From assembly GCA_025504975.1 (NCBI GenBank), contig JANUWI010000005.1:2418001-2482000 (forward strand): DNA of 64,000 bases, in the 5' to 3' direction. The translations under genes were made by a program, and so were the position numbers. The stretch is from Plenodomus lindquistii. Its lineage: Eukaryota > Ascomycota > Dothideomycetes > Pleosporales > Leptosphaeriaceae. The notes under the pieces were generated by a model that ran no database searches, had not been told where the DNA came from, and was given only the letters and a program-made list of their open reading frames with translations. This document shows positions 1 through 10,291 of the stretch, piece after piece (within the stretch, counting starts at the first letter, position 1; every line of letters begins with the position of its first letter).

Positions 1-810
1 CCTTGACGCGCCGCTGTTGGAGTAAATCGAGTCGTTGTAGTCTACTCTACTTGGTTCATATCTCGAGTGCCTGGTGTCGTGGGATTTGGGACGGACTGAC
101 TGTGCGAAAAGGAAGGGCCAAGGGCCGTTTGGGTTAGCGCCGCCAAGCCTTGTCCGCCTTCAGAAGCTTCCATACCCAAAGCCCTGCGTCATCGACCACC
201 AGCCCTGGCCACCGCCTGTCTCTCCATATCCAACGTGACGACGTTGCTGACGGTTTGGGGAACGCCCATCTTTTGACGTCGGCGGAGCCCTCTCACCGAC
301 TCTGCACCATGGCAATCTGACACGCAGCCCAGCCCAGGCATCAGGGTACATACTGTACATTGACTCGGGCACTGTTGCATGCCATGTTGCTCTCCAGAGT
401 CCACACCACATCATGCCAGACTCTGCCATCAGCTATAAGGAAGCCCACACTCATTGGACTTGCTCAACAAGCTCCATCCTCGACCTGCGCCTTCCTCGCC
501 AGCCTGGCCGCCTATGGGAACACTCCCCCCCACCCGCGGCGCAAAACCCACTTCCCTCATGCTCCTCGTCGTGGCCCTTTCCTATTAGTTGGGTTCCGTG
601 TCACCGGGACCCTTCATCACCCAAAGCACGTGGTTTACGTGGGACAACGGCTGCAAGCAACCTCTTGCAACCCCACGACTGCATGCCCTACATTACGCAT
701 GCTGCCGTGTCCAAATCATGGGGGAACACACACCATTCCTTCTCCCACGCCTTGCCTGCCACAGCCAGACCTGCAGCCCATATTACCCCCGAGTGCTGCC
801 CATTTGCGAC
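1..810. other. intergenic, no supported gene
   Basis: Open frames here overlap one another on both strands and show no family motif, no codon pattern and no plausible splice chain. The stretch lies downstream of the GST-like gene and probably holds its 3' UTR. I see nothing else in it. Confidence 0.5.
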
Positions 811-2127
811 TCAGTTCCTACCCGTCGCTCTGATCTTGAAACCCGTCCGTGGTGCATGTATGCGCACTTGAGCGCCGCCCTTGCTTTGAACGCTGATAGT
901 GACCTCGTCTTTGGTCAGCCCGACCAGTCGGCCGCGGTCACGGTGTTCGCTGCCCCAAGCTGCGGGATACACCTCGACCTCAATTCCTGCTGCCAGTCCC
1001 AGGGCATCATCGCCATCTATGACATTATCGGATTCGGCGTACTCGGACCTATGGATCATCTCTGCCGCAGCTTGGCCCTCGAGCATGGTCGGTTTGGGCG
1101 CCGAGCTCTTTGCCTCGTCGCGAGATGCCCGATATCTGGCGATCCACGCAGCCGTCTTCGGGAACTGCTTCTCGAGCTGCACTTCTGCCGGCATTGGGAG
1201 GTCCATACAAAAGTCCAACGGCCACACGGCTGCCAACTGTCAGTAGTCGTACATGGCTTGCTAACATTTCTTTTTGAGTGGCTTGACACATCATGGCAAC
1301 ACAAGCATGTAAGACGGGCACACGCAAGCAGCCGCACTGCAGCGTGCCTGATACCCAAGTTACCCAACACACATGCAGGTAAACGCGTACACCAAAAGAT
1401 CGACAAGAACCTCTCCCCCGGCAACAAGGTCCATCCCAAACAAACAAACAAATCTCACACTCACCTTCAATATCAGCCAGACTCGGCTTCTCCCCACCCA
1501 ACACCCATTTCCTTCCATCACTAAACACCGTCTCCTCAAACAACCCACACAGCCCCTTTACATACGCAATGCAATCTCCCCTGCCCTCCTCCAGCTCCTC
1601 TTTTGCCCAAGTCCTGCCCAAAAACCCTGCCCTGTCCTTGATAAACGTCGTGTCGGCCGCAACCCCCGCAGGTACCAATCCCGCCACGGTGCCAAACACC
1701 GGGCCCTCGATAATGTAGCGCTGCAGCAGGTTCTGCAAGAAAGCGTCCTGTGGCTTTGTTGCGCCGAGGGTAGGCGAATTGGCGGTCCCTGGGAACAGCA
1801 ACTCCAGTTTCCTTAGCACAAGTCGCGTGTCGAGGTAAATGTCCTTTCCGATTGCGAGGAAGGGAATCATGCGGTATGCGACGGGGATGAGGGTCAGGTC
1901 GGGACGCGGCATCGTCATGGGTTGTTGCTACGTGGTACATATGTGTGTTAGCGACTTGTGCGGACATGGACGATGGTAAGTATGAGGAGTAACAGTCAGA
2001 GACTCAGAGTAAGAGTACATACACAGTATGCATACTCGATCCCCCGCATCGCGAGATAGGTTGTGATTCTCTTCGTAAAAGGGGAGAAGTCATAGCCATA
2101 AAGGATAATATTATTTGGTGCCGTCAT
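811..2127 (-). CDS. GST-like protein with N-terminal thioredoxin-fold domain
   Basis: Three exons, complement(811..1229, 1465..1927, 2023..2127), give 328 residues. Exon 1 (35 residues) starts at ATG 2127 and carries the glutathione S-transferase N-terminal strand with the SPF/TKR motif. The first intron starts GTATGT and ends TAG; the second starts GTGAGT and ends CAG. Both joins restore typical family text: QQPMTMPRPDL after the first and ADIEAVWPLDF after the second. The C-terminal third is an all-alpha region followed by a short beta-rich tail, as in the roughly 330-residue fungal GST-like proteins. Glutathione conjugation or lyase activity is inferred from the family only; the substrate is unknown. 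The internal ATG at 1918 is not the start, because the N-terminal GST strand lies upstream of it. The 5' flank is unusually rich in microsatellites. Confidence 0.85.
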
Positions 2128-4333
2128 TGTGGATAGAAATCGCTCTCGTGTGAACAGCTATGGTATCGATCGGTCGTTGTGCGACGTGAAAAAAAAAATA
2201 GTATATAGATTCAAAGTGGTTGAATTGTACGGTACGGTAGGTACCTAGGTAAGTGAGTTGTAGGTATCCAACTTACCCCTCCCTCCCTCCCTCCCCACTA
2301 ACTAACTAACTAACTTACCCACCAACCATCCGCTACTGTCAAACTACTTCTAAACTAGAGCTGTAGCTACAAAAAAAAATATCGCAATCTCTTCACACAC
2401 CCCCCCGCCAACCAACCAACCCTAACGCGTCATTTCCATCTCCCATTTCCCATTTCCCATCCTCCCAAGTAGCCGTAGCCATAGCCGTAGCCGTAGCCGA
2501 ATTCATCCACATAGCCGCACCGCACACCACCGCACACCACCAAACCAGACCAGACCAGACCAAAATCACACCAGTGCAAGTACGTGATGGTATGTATTCT
2601 ATCCCATCCCCACCCAAACCGAACCGAACCAAACCAAACCGAACCGAACCGAACCAAACCGAACCGAGCGAGCCAACAAACTGCACGCGGAGTGCGCCTC
2701 CGCTGTTTCTTGCTCGCACTACTTACTCTAAGGCTGGAATATAATCTAGGTACTTAATGACGACATGGGATATGCGATATGGCAACAGTGGTGCGGGGAT
2801 ATGTATGTGTGTGTATGTATGTATGTATGTATTTGCGAAGCTAATGATAATGATAATGAGGATGGGGTGTAGGATAGGGTAGGATAGGATAGGATAGGGT
2901 AAGGAAATGTGATGGTATACTTGATAACTACTGTGATTGTGATTGTGATTGTGATTATACACAATACAGTACAGTTTGTATAGTATAAAAACTTTAGCTG
3001 TAGCTACACCTAGAAACAGAGACGGAAAGAAGCATGCATAGCGCAAGTAAACAGTACTTAGCAAGTACACTAATAGACTTGAGATAGAAAAAAAAAAGAA
3101 AACGAGATGAAACAAAATAAAATAATGCATTTGCAACTGTATGCAACGTAATCTGCAATCTGCAATCTGCAACTCTAGCTAGCCGTTTTTTACTTTTCTT
3201 TTACCGCAAAGGAGGCGAGGCGGGGGGATAGCGCTAACTGTGACCTGTGGTTGTTAGCTAGCGTTTTAGTGATGGGGAGGTTTTCTCTTTGTTTCTCTAC
3301 AATTGATTGATTGATTGATCGATCGTCGCTGTGCTGCTACTAGCTACCGTGTTTGGATTATTAGGTGTGAAAGATGCAGGGGGTTGCGGTGCGGGGGGTA
3401 TGCGAGGGAGATTAGCGGGATGGAGTAGGGTAGTTGTAGACCAAGTAAGGCTGAGACTTATACTTGGAAGTTTTTTTAACAGCGCGCGATGGCGATGGAT
3501 CGATGGAGAGTTTTATCGCTGGTTTGTGGTATAATAAAAGGTGTGGTGTGGTGGGCATCACATCACATCACATCACAGTAACTCAATCACAACAAACACC
3601 ACGATACCACCTTTCGCCCCGCCCCGTGAATAATGTGAAAAATCTGTATTCTTCTGCTCTTCATGGCAAAGTCTCTCTCTCTATACTTGAGTTTTATTCT
3701 ACTTTACTGCTTCATGCCATGCAATCTCTTCACACCCACCACTCAATCCTACAATTACATTTCTACATTTCCTCCTTGAAAAAAAGACAAATCTCAATCT
3801 GACTTCATTTCACCATCATCACTTTTCCATCTCACTAGCTACGTAACAATCTACATGGACTCCGCGTAAACAATCTAGCATCCATCGTCTATCGCTCGAG
3901 GTCTCTGAAACTTTTTTTCTTTAAAAAAAAAGGGGGGGGGGGGGGGGATGAAACAAATTGGTTGGGGGTATCTATCTGGGGAGGCCGGGGGGGTATCATC
4001 GTATCGTGTCTTATGCAACACACACACACACACACATAACCCAGCCGAAGCTAAATGGAAAGTTGAAGAAAGAAAAAAAAAAAAAAAGAAAGAGGGGAAT
4101 ATATAAAACGCCCTCGTGTATCGCAAGAAAGAAGAAGAAGAAGAAGAGTGAATCATTTTCGTTTCCCGTTTTGCGTTTCCGTTCGCATCTTCGTTCCAGT
4201 CTTGATGCCGTGTCGTTGATCCATATTCAAACACTTTTCTCTTAGACGTCGTCGACAATCTCATCACTCATATCGTCAAGTGGACAAAACGATGAAAACC
4301 GACAGCGTCATGTAACACAAGTACTTGCCCAAC
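2128..4333. repeat. cluster of about a dozen different microsatellites
   Basis: Intergenic tract between the GST-like gene (5' side) and the end of the coiled-coil gene. Runs seen in order: CCCT near 2277-2294, ACTA near 2296-2315, CGTAGC near 2490-2510, ACCGA/ACCAA pentamers 2615-2670, GTAT 2806-2832, GGATA 2875-2900, TGTGAT 2931-2957, TTGA 3303-3320, ATCAC 3556-3577, a poly-A/poly-G junction 3925-3947, CA 4018-4035 and GAA 4128-4148. Open frames in this tract are low-complexity translations of these runs and are not genes. Confidence 0.85.
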
Positions 4334-7300
4334 TCAATAATGAGGCACAAGTCTCGCTCCACTCCAGCCATCGATTCCTTTGAGCAGAATACTCATGCTA
4401 CCCGAAAACCACTCGCTGAAATCCGAGTTGCCAACGTCCATTGCAAGCGGGACACCCAGGAAGTAACGTCCGTTGCCAAATGCGCCGCCGGCGTCGCCAC
4501 TGTAGTAGCCGTGGCCATTCGCGGTTTCCCAGGCATTGAGACGGAGCCATAGCATGGCTGTCCAGATGGCGAGAAGAGCGGAGAGGAAGGGGTAGGCGCG
4601 GTTGAGGAGGCTGATCTTGTTCTTTGAGATTGGGATAGTGGTGAGAGGAGGCTGAGCAGCGGCAGGAGTAGTGTCGACGACGGGAACGACTTCCTGGACG
4701 TGAGGCTTGGTCTCAGCGTTGGTCTGAGCAGCGGAGTCGGAAGTGGGACGTCTGGGGACGATTTCGGTAAGAGGCCATTCGTCGTGGGAGATCACGTATT
4801 GACTGATTGTGAGTGGAGGGTTGGAAATGTCAGTCTGTGCAAAGGAACTGCAAGTCGAATTGCGCTCGGTGCTTGTGGGACTGCTCTCTGTACTGGAACA
4901 ATCAGGCCCAGTCTCCTCAACGTTAACGGGAGTGACGTTGATGCTTGCATTGTGGAGCATGCTGACGGTGAGATTTGGCATATGGCCTTGGGAGGCGGAA
5001 TCGACCCTCTCAAGGGGCTCAAGCTCCTGGGCATCGACTGGAGTATACTCGATTGTTGTAGTGGGGAGTAGGTTTGTAGTCAGCTTTGGCGTGTCAGTCT
5101 GAACGCCGCTTGTGACCCGCTCAGGCACATAGACCTCAATGGGGGAGATGTTGATGATTGAGGTATTGACTATGCCCGTGGTGAGATTCTGGGCTGTGGT
5201 CTGCATGTCGCTGTCGCTAGTAGACTTGAGCTCGGGCTCCTGGATCTCGATAGGAGGGATGTCGATGATGGTCTTGTTGGCCATGCCTGCAGTAAGCTTC
5301 TGTCTTGTAAGATCGCGAGGACTGATAGCAATGGTTGCCTTGCCAATCATGACCGTGCTAAGTTCAGGTCGTTGGGGTATCTCAACATCGGTAGGAGCGA
5401 CATTCAAGGTCGCAGTATCGAGCATGTGTGCACTAAGCTTCGGCTGCTCAAGCTTATCAGTATCGTTAGGAGTGATCTCCAAAGTGACGTTATCGAGCAT
5501 CTTCGTAGTGAGCTTCTGCTGCTCAGCTTTGACATCGATGGGAGGCACATCCACAGTCGCAGTGTTGATTATAGCCTGGGAAAGATTTTGTTTCTCCGGC
5601 TGTTTGACATCCTTGGGAGGCAAATCCAGTGTCGCCGTGTCAAGCATTTGTGTCGTAAGCTTCGTTTGAGATGGTGCAAGCGGAGTCGTGGATGAAGTCG
5701 CATGCTGAGGAATGTCGGTGGTGAGTGGCTCGACTTGGCGGTTGATGGGAGACACGCTGGCTGCCTCGTTGACATGCATGGTGGATACTGCTACTTCAGG
5801 CTTGACAGATGCAGTGCTGGCGGCTTCGTCGATACGGATCGACAATGACTGAGGAGTAGGTTGGACAGACAACGAGGAAGCGGACTCGTTGATGTGAATT
5901 GAGAGTGGCTGGTCGTCTGGTGTGATGGGCGAGGCGCTGGCTGTCTCCTCGACATGAACACTGAATGGCTTTACTTCAGGCTGGATAGGCGCAGAGTCGG
6001 CGGCCTTGTTGATGTGTACAGACAGCGGCTGGATCTCAGGCTGGGTAGGTGAGGTGCTTGCAGTCTCCTCGACGTGGATGGTATGCAGTTTAGTCTCTGG
6101 CTGGACAGGCGAGGAAGCAGCCGCATCCTTAATGTGTACAGAGAGAGGCTTGACGGGTGCTTTAAAGGGTGCAGAGCTAGCAGCTTCGTCGACATTGATC
6201 GACAATGCCTGTGGTTCGGCTTGGATAGGTGCCGAAGCAGCTGCCTCGTCGACATGGATAGAGAGGGCCTTGATAGGAGCCTTGATGGGCGCAGAGCTGG
6301 CAGTCTCCTCGACATGGACAGTATATGGCTTGACCTCTGGCTGAACAGGCGCAGAAGCAGCTGCTTCGTCGACGTGCACAGAGAGAGACTGGGCTTCAGC
6401 CTTGACGGGCGCAGAACTGGCAGTTTCCTCAATGTGGAGGGCATTCGGCTTGGCCTCTGGGTGGATGGGTGCAGACGCCGCTACCTCGTTTACGTGTACA
6501 GTGGAGGGCGTGACTTGGGCCTTGACGGGGACCGAACTGGCCGCTTCGTCGACATGAACGGACAATGACTGTGTCGCTGGTGAAACAGGCGTCGAAGCAG
6601 CAGCCTCGCTGACGCTGACTGAGCAGACGGGCGCAGGCGCAGGACCAAGCGGCGCAATATCAATGAGGTTCTCGACGGGGGACAAGTCGTTGAGCGGCTC
6701 CTCGTCGTATGCGCTCAGACTGCCGTGGTCGAGCTCCGACAGCTCGTCTGCCAGCGACGCGTGTGTGCTCTCCAGATTGAGAATGTCCCAGGGCGCTTCG
6801 CTGATGGGCGAGGTGGCGCCCGACATGACGCGCTCGCGCTGACGGTCGACGCGGAACTGGGCCTCGATGGTGCTGCGGCGCTCCTTTTGCAGCAGCATCT
6901 CGAGATGGCTGATGCGCTCGTCCTTGACAATGAGGGTGCGGTCGTGGTCGGCCAGCTGCGCAACCAGGCTGTCCATGTCCGTCTGCAGCGCGGCATTCTC
7001 CGTCTCGAGGGCGTGGATGGCGTCGAGCTGGTGCTCGAGGTCGGCGATGCGGTTCTGGCAGTCGTCCCACTCGGCGTGCAGGTCGTTGAAGCGGCGCTCG
7101 ACCTCGTGGTGGCGGGCCTCGAACTCGTCGCGGGCCTTGTGGGCGGCCTTGCGGGCGTCGAGGGCGTCGTGCAGGTCGGCGTAGGCGCGGTCCAGCAGCG
7201 CCGTCGTGTTCTGGCTGCCCTTCTTCTCGAGCTCGATGCTGCGCTTGTACTTGTCCACCTGCGCCGCGAGTTCGTCGGCCCTCGCCTTGGCCGCGTCCAG

Positions 7301-7864
7301 CTCGCGCTCGCTGTCGGCCCGCACGCGCGTCGCCTCGTGGACGTCCTGCTCGAGCTTCTGCACCGCCGCCTTGAGCTCGTTGTTGGCGCGTTCCAGCGTG
7401 TCGTTGCGCTCCTCGAGCTCCACCCCGCGGTCGTGCGCCTCCTCGGCGGGCAGGTGGCGGATCGAGTCCATGGTCGTCTTCGGCGTCGTCTTCGGCGTCG
7501 TCTTCGGCTTCGTCTTCGCGGCCTGCAGTGCCTTGTTCTCGGTGAGGAGCACCGCTGCGAGCCGCCGGGCCGTGTCCTTTTCTTTTGTGACGGCCGCCAA
7601 CGCGCTTTGTTCGTCAGTCACCGCGTTTTGGGCCACGCTTAGCGCCCTGCCAAGCCGCGACACCTCCGCCCGCAGCTCGTCCATCGTCACCATTGTCACC
7701 ATCTCCCGCTGCACTCCTCGCTCCTGCCCACCATTGCTATCGTCTGGGGATCGCCTCGGTACGGCCGCTGGTACTGGCAGCTCCTGCACTCCATTGATGC
7801 CCGTAAAGGCAAAGTTGGCTGCGGCGCCAGCGCCGAGCGCAAAGGATGGTAGTCGTGTCGACAT
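4334..7864 (-). CDS. large coiled-coil, tandem-repeat, tail-anchored protein
   Basis: A single uninterrupted frame of 1176 residues from ATG 7864. An upstream ATG at 7978 would add 38 residues, but the segment starting MSTRLPSFALG looks like a natural N-terminus. Order of parts: short hydrophobic N-terminal region; a long charged coiled coil, roughly residues 60-350, rich in E/K/R/L heptads; about 15 tandem 20-residue units, residues ~411-721, of the type LSVHVDEAASSAPV; nine longer degenerate units, ~725-981, of the type LTTKMLDTATLDLPP; a polar linker; one hydrophobic segment near 1085-1108 (SALLAIWTAMLWLRL); and a short C-terminal tail. This suggests a membrane-anchored scaffold or tether, but I recognise no named family. 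The coiled-coil part is more GC-rich than the repeats. Long frames on the opposite strand are shadows of its codon bias. Confidence 0.85.
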   Translation of the reverse strand: MSTRLPSFALGAGAAANFAFTGINGVQELPVPAAVPRRSPDDSNGGQERGVQREMVTMVTMDELRAEVSRLGRALSVAQNAVTDEQSALAAVTKEKDTARRLAAVLLTENKALQAAKTKPKTTPKTTPKTTMDSIRHLPAEEAHDRGVELEERNDTLERANNELKAAVQKLEQDVHEATRVRADSERELDAAKARADELAAQVDKYKRSIELEKKGSQNTTALLDRAYADLHDALDARKAAHKARDEFEARHHEVERRFNDLHAEWDDCQNRIADLEHQLDAIHALETENAALQTDMDSLVAQLADHDRTLIVKDERISHLEMLLQKERRSTIEAQFRVDRQRERVMSGATSPISEAPWDILNLESTHASLADELSELDHGSLSAYDEEPLNDLSPVENLIDIAPLGPAPAPVCSVSVSEAAASTPVSPATQSLSVHVDEAASSVPVKAQVTPSTVHVNEVAASAPIHPEAKPNALHIEETASSAPVKAEAQSLSVHVDEAAASAPVQPEVKPYTVHVEETASSAPIKAPIKALSIHVDEAAASAPIQAEPQALSINVDEAASSAPFKAPVKPLSVHIKDAAASSPVQPETKLHTIHVEETASTSPTQPEIQPLSVHINKAADSAPIQPEVKPFSVHVEETASASPITPDDQPLSIHINESASSLSVQPTPQSLSIRIDEAASTASVKPEVAVSTMHVNEAASVSPINRQVEPLTTDIPQHATSSTTPLAPSQTKLTTQMLDTATLDLPPKDVKQPEKQNLSQAIINTATVDVPPIDVKAEQQKLTTKMLDNVTLEITPNDTDKLEQPKLSAHMLDTATLNVAPTDVEIPQRPELSTVMIGKATIAISPRDLTRQKLTAGMANKTIIDIPPIEIQEPELKSTSDSDMQTTAQNLTTGIVNTSIINISPIEVYVPERVTSGVQTDTPKLTTNLLPTTTIEYTPVDAQELEPLERVDSASQGHMPNLTVSMLHNASINVTPVNVEETGPDCSSTESSPTSTERNSTCSSFAQTDISNPPLTISQYVISHDEWPLTEIVPRRPTSDSAAQTNAETKPHVQEVVPVVDTTPAAAQPPLTTIPISKNKISLLNRAYPFLSALLAIWTAMLWLRLNAWETANGHGYYSGDAGGAFGNGRYFLGVPLAMDVGNSDFSEWFSGSMSILLKGIDGWSGARLVPHY
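4920..5695 (-). repeat. second repeat family inside the coiled-coil protein, about 9 units
   Basis: In-frame degenerate repeats of 22-37 residues. The core is L-[ST]-x(3)-[ML]-x(2)-[AT]-[ST]-[IL]-x-[ILV]-x-P-x-[DE]-[VL]. Unit length varies through the linker, unlike the neighbouring fixed 20-residue family. Confidence 0.75.
5700..6630 (-). repeat. 60-bp tandem coding repeat, about 15 units
   Basis: Each unit encodes 20 residues with core [ST]-[VIM]-[HN]-[VI]-x-E-[AT]-A-[AS]-[ST]-[AS]-[PS] followed by a charged/Pro linker. The period is exactly 60 bp. Copies have diverged at both DNA and protein level, so the array is old, but frame and period are kept. Confidence 0.85.
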
Positions 7865-8276
7865 TGTCCAGGAACGGTGATTACTAGGCAGTATCGCAGA
7901 AGGAAAGAGATTTTGAAGGGAGAAGAAGAGGAAGAGTCGACAAGTGAAAAAACCATATACTCGGGGGTGGCCAGTCAATTGCTATTGTTCAATAGGCAAA
8001 CGACTCGGTGACAGTCAGACGAGACTGCTATTGTGTTTGGCTGGTAATGTGAATGGCTGACAGGGGTGTCGCTTTCACCTGGGTGAAGACTCACCGAAAA
8101 GTAGAGAAATGACAGGGCGACAGTACTCAGAGCGTTGTGGTGCTGATCTGAATCAGAGCGCCATAGCTTCAGCCACCACAAGTCACTCCAGTCGATACAT
8201 TATGGCAACTACAAGTATATATCCTCAACCAACCACCCTACCATTTCAAACCACTATAACACCTACACCCCCCATC

Positions 8277-8945
8277 TCACTCTTCAAAAACAATCTTCCT
8301 CCCCCTTACCACCCTCCCCCCCTCCGCCTTCCACCCCCCCACCTTCTTCGTCACCATCTCCCACCTCTTCGGATCCCTCCGTTCCATCGGACACATTGGA
8401 TCCCCATTCGCATGTCTCTCACTACAAGCCCAGCATTTCCTCGGTCTATTTCTCCCCCTCAAACTCGTCCTTACTCTCCCCTGAATCGCACGTCCTTCCT
8501 TCTTCGCCGCAGTATACGTAACTAGATTCCCCTGTGCAGCAAGCAGCGCGAAGCCAGCGAGCGCGGTGGGGAGACTAGGCGCGTCGAGTTGGGGGAGCCG
8601 CTTGTAGTCGAGATGAGCGAGGAGGTGTTTGCGGAAGTGGCGGCGGACATGGGACATATCTCTGCGTATTTGGGGGGAGATACTACATAGTAAAGTAGTC
8701 TGCCTCCCAAATGCTCGCAAAATCTTAATCTCCTCTAAATCCAACGGCAAACCTTTTAACCGCTCATCCCTCATCATCCTAATCGCACTCGCACTCGCAC
8801 TCGTATCCCTCCTCTCTTTCTCCATGACAATCTCCCCTGCCACCGCCGCACTCTCCAAATCCTCCATGTTCAAAGTCATGCACAGAATATACTGCCGCAG
8901 TTCAGTCGGTAGGCCAAGCAGGCTTGCGCGCGGATGGGTGGCCAT
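8277..8945 (-). CDS. F-box-like hypothetical protein
   Basis: A 222-residue frame from ATG 8945; a longer frame opens at 9128, but its extra 61 residues are low-complexity and basic. Residues ~7-25 read LLGLPTELRQYILCMTL, the motif that opens many short fungal F-box-like proteins. A short cysteine cluster follows near residue 180 (CWAC plus another Cys 11 residues on), and the tail is basic. A role as a substrate adaptor of SCF ubiquitin ligase is possible, but the full F-box is not visible. It could equally be one of the numerous fungal orphans that share only this N-terminal LPxELR motif. Confidence 0.6.
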   Translation of the reverse strand: MATHPRASLLGLPTELRQYILCMTLNMEDLESAAVAGEIVMEKERRDTSASASAIRMMRDERLKGLPLDLEEIKILRAFGRQTTLLCSISPQIRRDMSHVRRHFRKHLLAHLDYKRLPQLDAPSLPTALAGFALLAAQGNLVTYTAAKKEGRAIQGRVRTSLRGRNRPRKCWACSERHANGDPMCPMERRDPKRWEMVTKKVGGWKAEGGRVVRGRKIVFEE

Positions 8946-9627
8946 TGTACTGCTGCCCTGTTGCTGCTCAAGAGGATGGTATATCCACAGCCGTTGCGCT
9001 CGCTTCTGCTCTATTTGCTTGCGTGCTGAGGATTTGAGGGTCCGCGTTGGATGGTGGGTTGGGATGTGCATTCTGCCCGCCTCGCGCTCGCGAGCTGCTC
9101 GTCTTTTTGCGGGATGTCTGCGCGTCATGGTGGACTGAGGGACACGCTGAGTGCGGTGAAGGAGGAGCAGGAAGTTGACAAAGAAAAGAGAAGACGTTGA
9201 TCGTGGAAGAGAAACGCAGAGATTGTGTCTGCGTCTGAGCCTTTTTTTTTTCTTTTTAAAGGAATAGTTTACGCGTGCTACGCTTATGGAGGAGATTATA
9301 AACGCACGATATTACCTATGGTAAGCAGGGCAATGGCGCTAGCGTGTGCTGTGCGTTTGTACCAAAGTAAACGGGTGCCACGAGCACCTAACCATAATCT
9401 TCATGTCCATGCCATCATACTAGCTTGTTATCGGTACTGTTGGGTTCCTTTCATACCCTGGAGAATTCTACATGTTAACTCTTGCAGGACCCTGCGTTCA
9501 CTGTATCTACACCTGAGCGTACGTACAAATAAATCGCTGTAATGTCAAAGGCTATAGCACATTGTGCTGCGGTACCGCTATGGCCTACAGTTCAAAGCAG
9601 TACGTACTCTTCCAACTTTACACACAA
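8946..9627. other. intergenic, no supported gene
   Basis: Contains the probable 5' flank of the F-box-like gene and an A/T-rich segment near 9240-9300. No family motif in any frame. Confidence 0.4.
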
Positions 9628-10215
9628 CTATTGAATCTTGACCTCAGCCTCCTCGCCCTCCAGCTTGATCTGCCCACCCAACTTCTCAGCCTTGACCTCA
9701 CCCTCTTCGCCTTCCTCGCCCTCTTCGCCCTCCAGATTGATTTCCTCTCCCAAATATCCAACCTTAATCTCACCCTGTTCACCCTCCAGCCGAATCCTGC
9801 TCTCCCAACTCTTCAACCTTAACCTTGCCTCCCTCCTCGCCCTCCATCTTGACCGGCAGATCTCACGATGATATCGTGGCAGAAACTGCGCCAATGCAGC
9901 AAACGTGCTCTCTCAAGCAAACCAAAAAGTTTCCTCGCACTCCCTCCTCCTAGAACATGGTTTCTGTTCATGCGTCCTGGTACAGCGTCCAGGTACAGCG
10001 TCCAAATGCAAGATACCAGAACGGCGGTCGGAAGCTGTGTGGAACCCAAGTTGCACATCAAGGGCGAACATACCTTTGTTGGATGAATCATTTACCTCAC
10101 CATACCGGAGATAATCGGTGCTGTCCTCAGCGAGAGTTGGATAGGACGACAATACCATCAGTGGCGCAGCTAGCGTCCTGAATGGCTTAACGAGATGTGC
10201 CGCCTCCAAACTCAA
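9628..10215 (-). pseudogene. decayed minus-strand gene, broken by a 13-bp duplication and a 1-nt shift
   Basis: Protein-like text on the minus strand changes frame twice. The segment ending RRSGILHLDAVPG (to about 9990) runs on as a second frame containing ARKLFGLLERARLLHW. The two are separated by an exact 13-bp tandem duplication, 9979-9991 and 9992-10004, and dropping one copy keeps one frame across the junction. Further on, a repeat-rich tail (LEGEEGE-type units; stop at 9628) shifts by one nucleotide near 9793. There is no convincing ATG, and upstream exons are not identifiable. I do not recognise the family. Alternative reading: chance open frames. The coincidence of frame loss with an exact tandem duplication argues against that. 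Confidence 0.4.
9979..10004. repeat. 13-bp perfect tandem duplication
   Basis: Two adjacent copies of GGTACAGCGTCCA. The length is 1 modulo 3, so it shifts the minus-strand frame described for 9628-10215. Confidence 0.9.
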
Positions 10216-10291
10216 CTAAGAAGGTGCGGCTGCTTTCGACAGCAAACGTTCTTCAAAAACGGCCGACAACCAGAGCCTATCCAGTACTACG

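Noticed and set aside
589..1524. 311-residue plus-strand frame
   Set aside because: Overlaps both the exon and intron of the GST-like gene on the other strand. Cys/His-rich text with no domain.
6725..7880. Two long plus-strand frames (305 and 224 residues) opposite the coiled-coil gene
   Set aside because: They mirror the codon bias of the strongly charged minus-strand coiled coil, have very low-complexity translations, and no family motif or promoter context.
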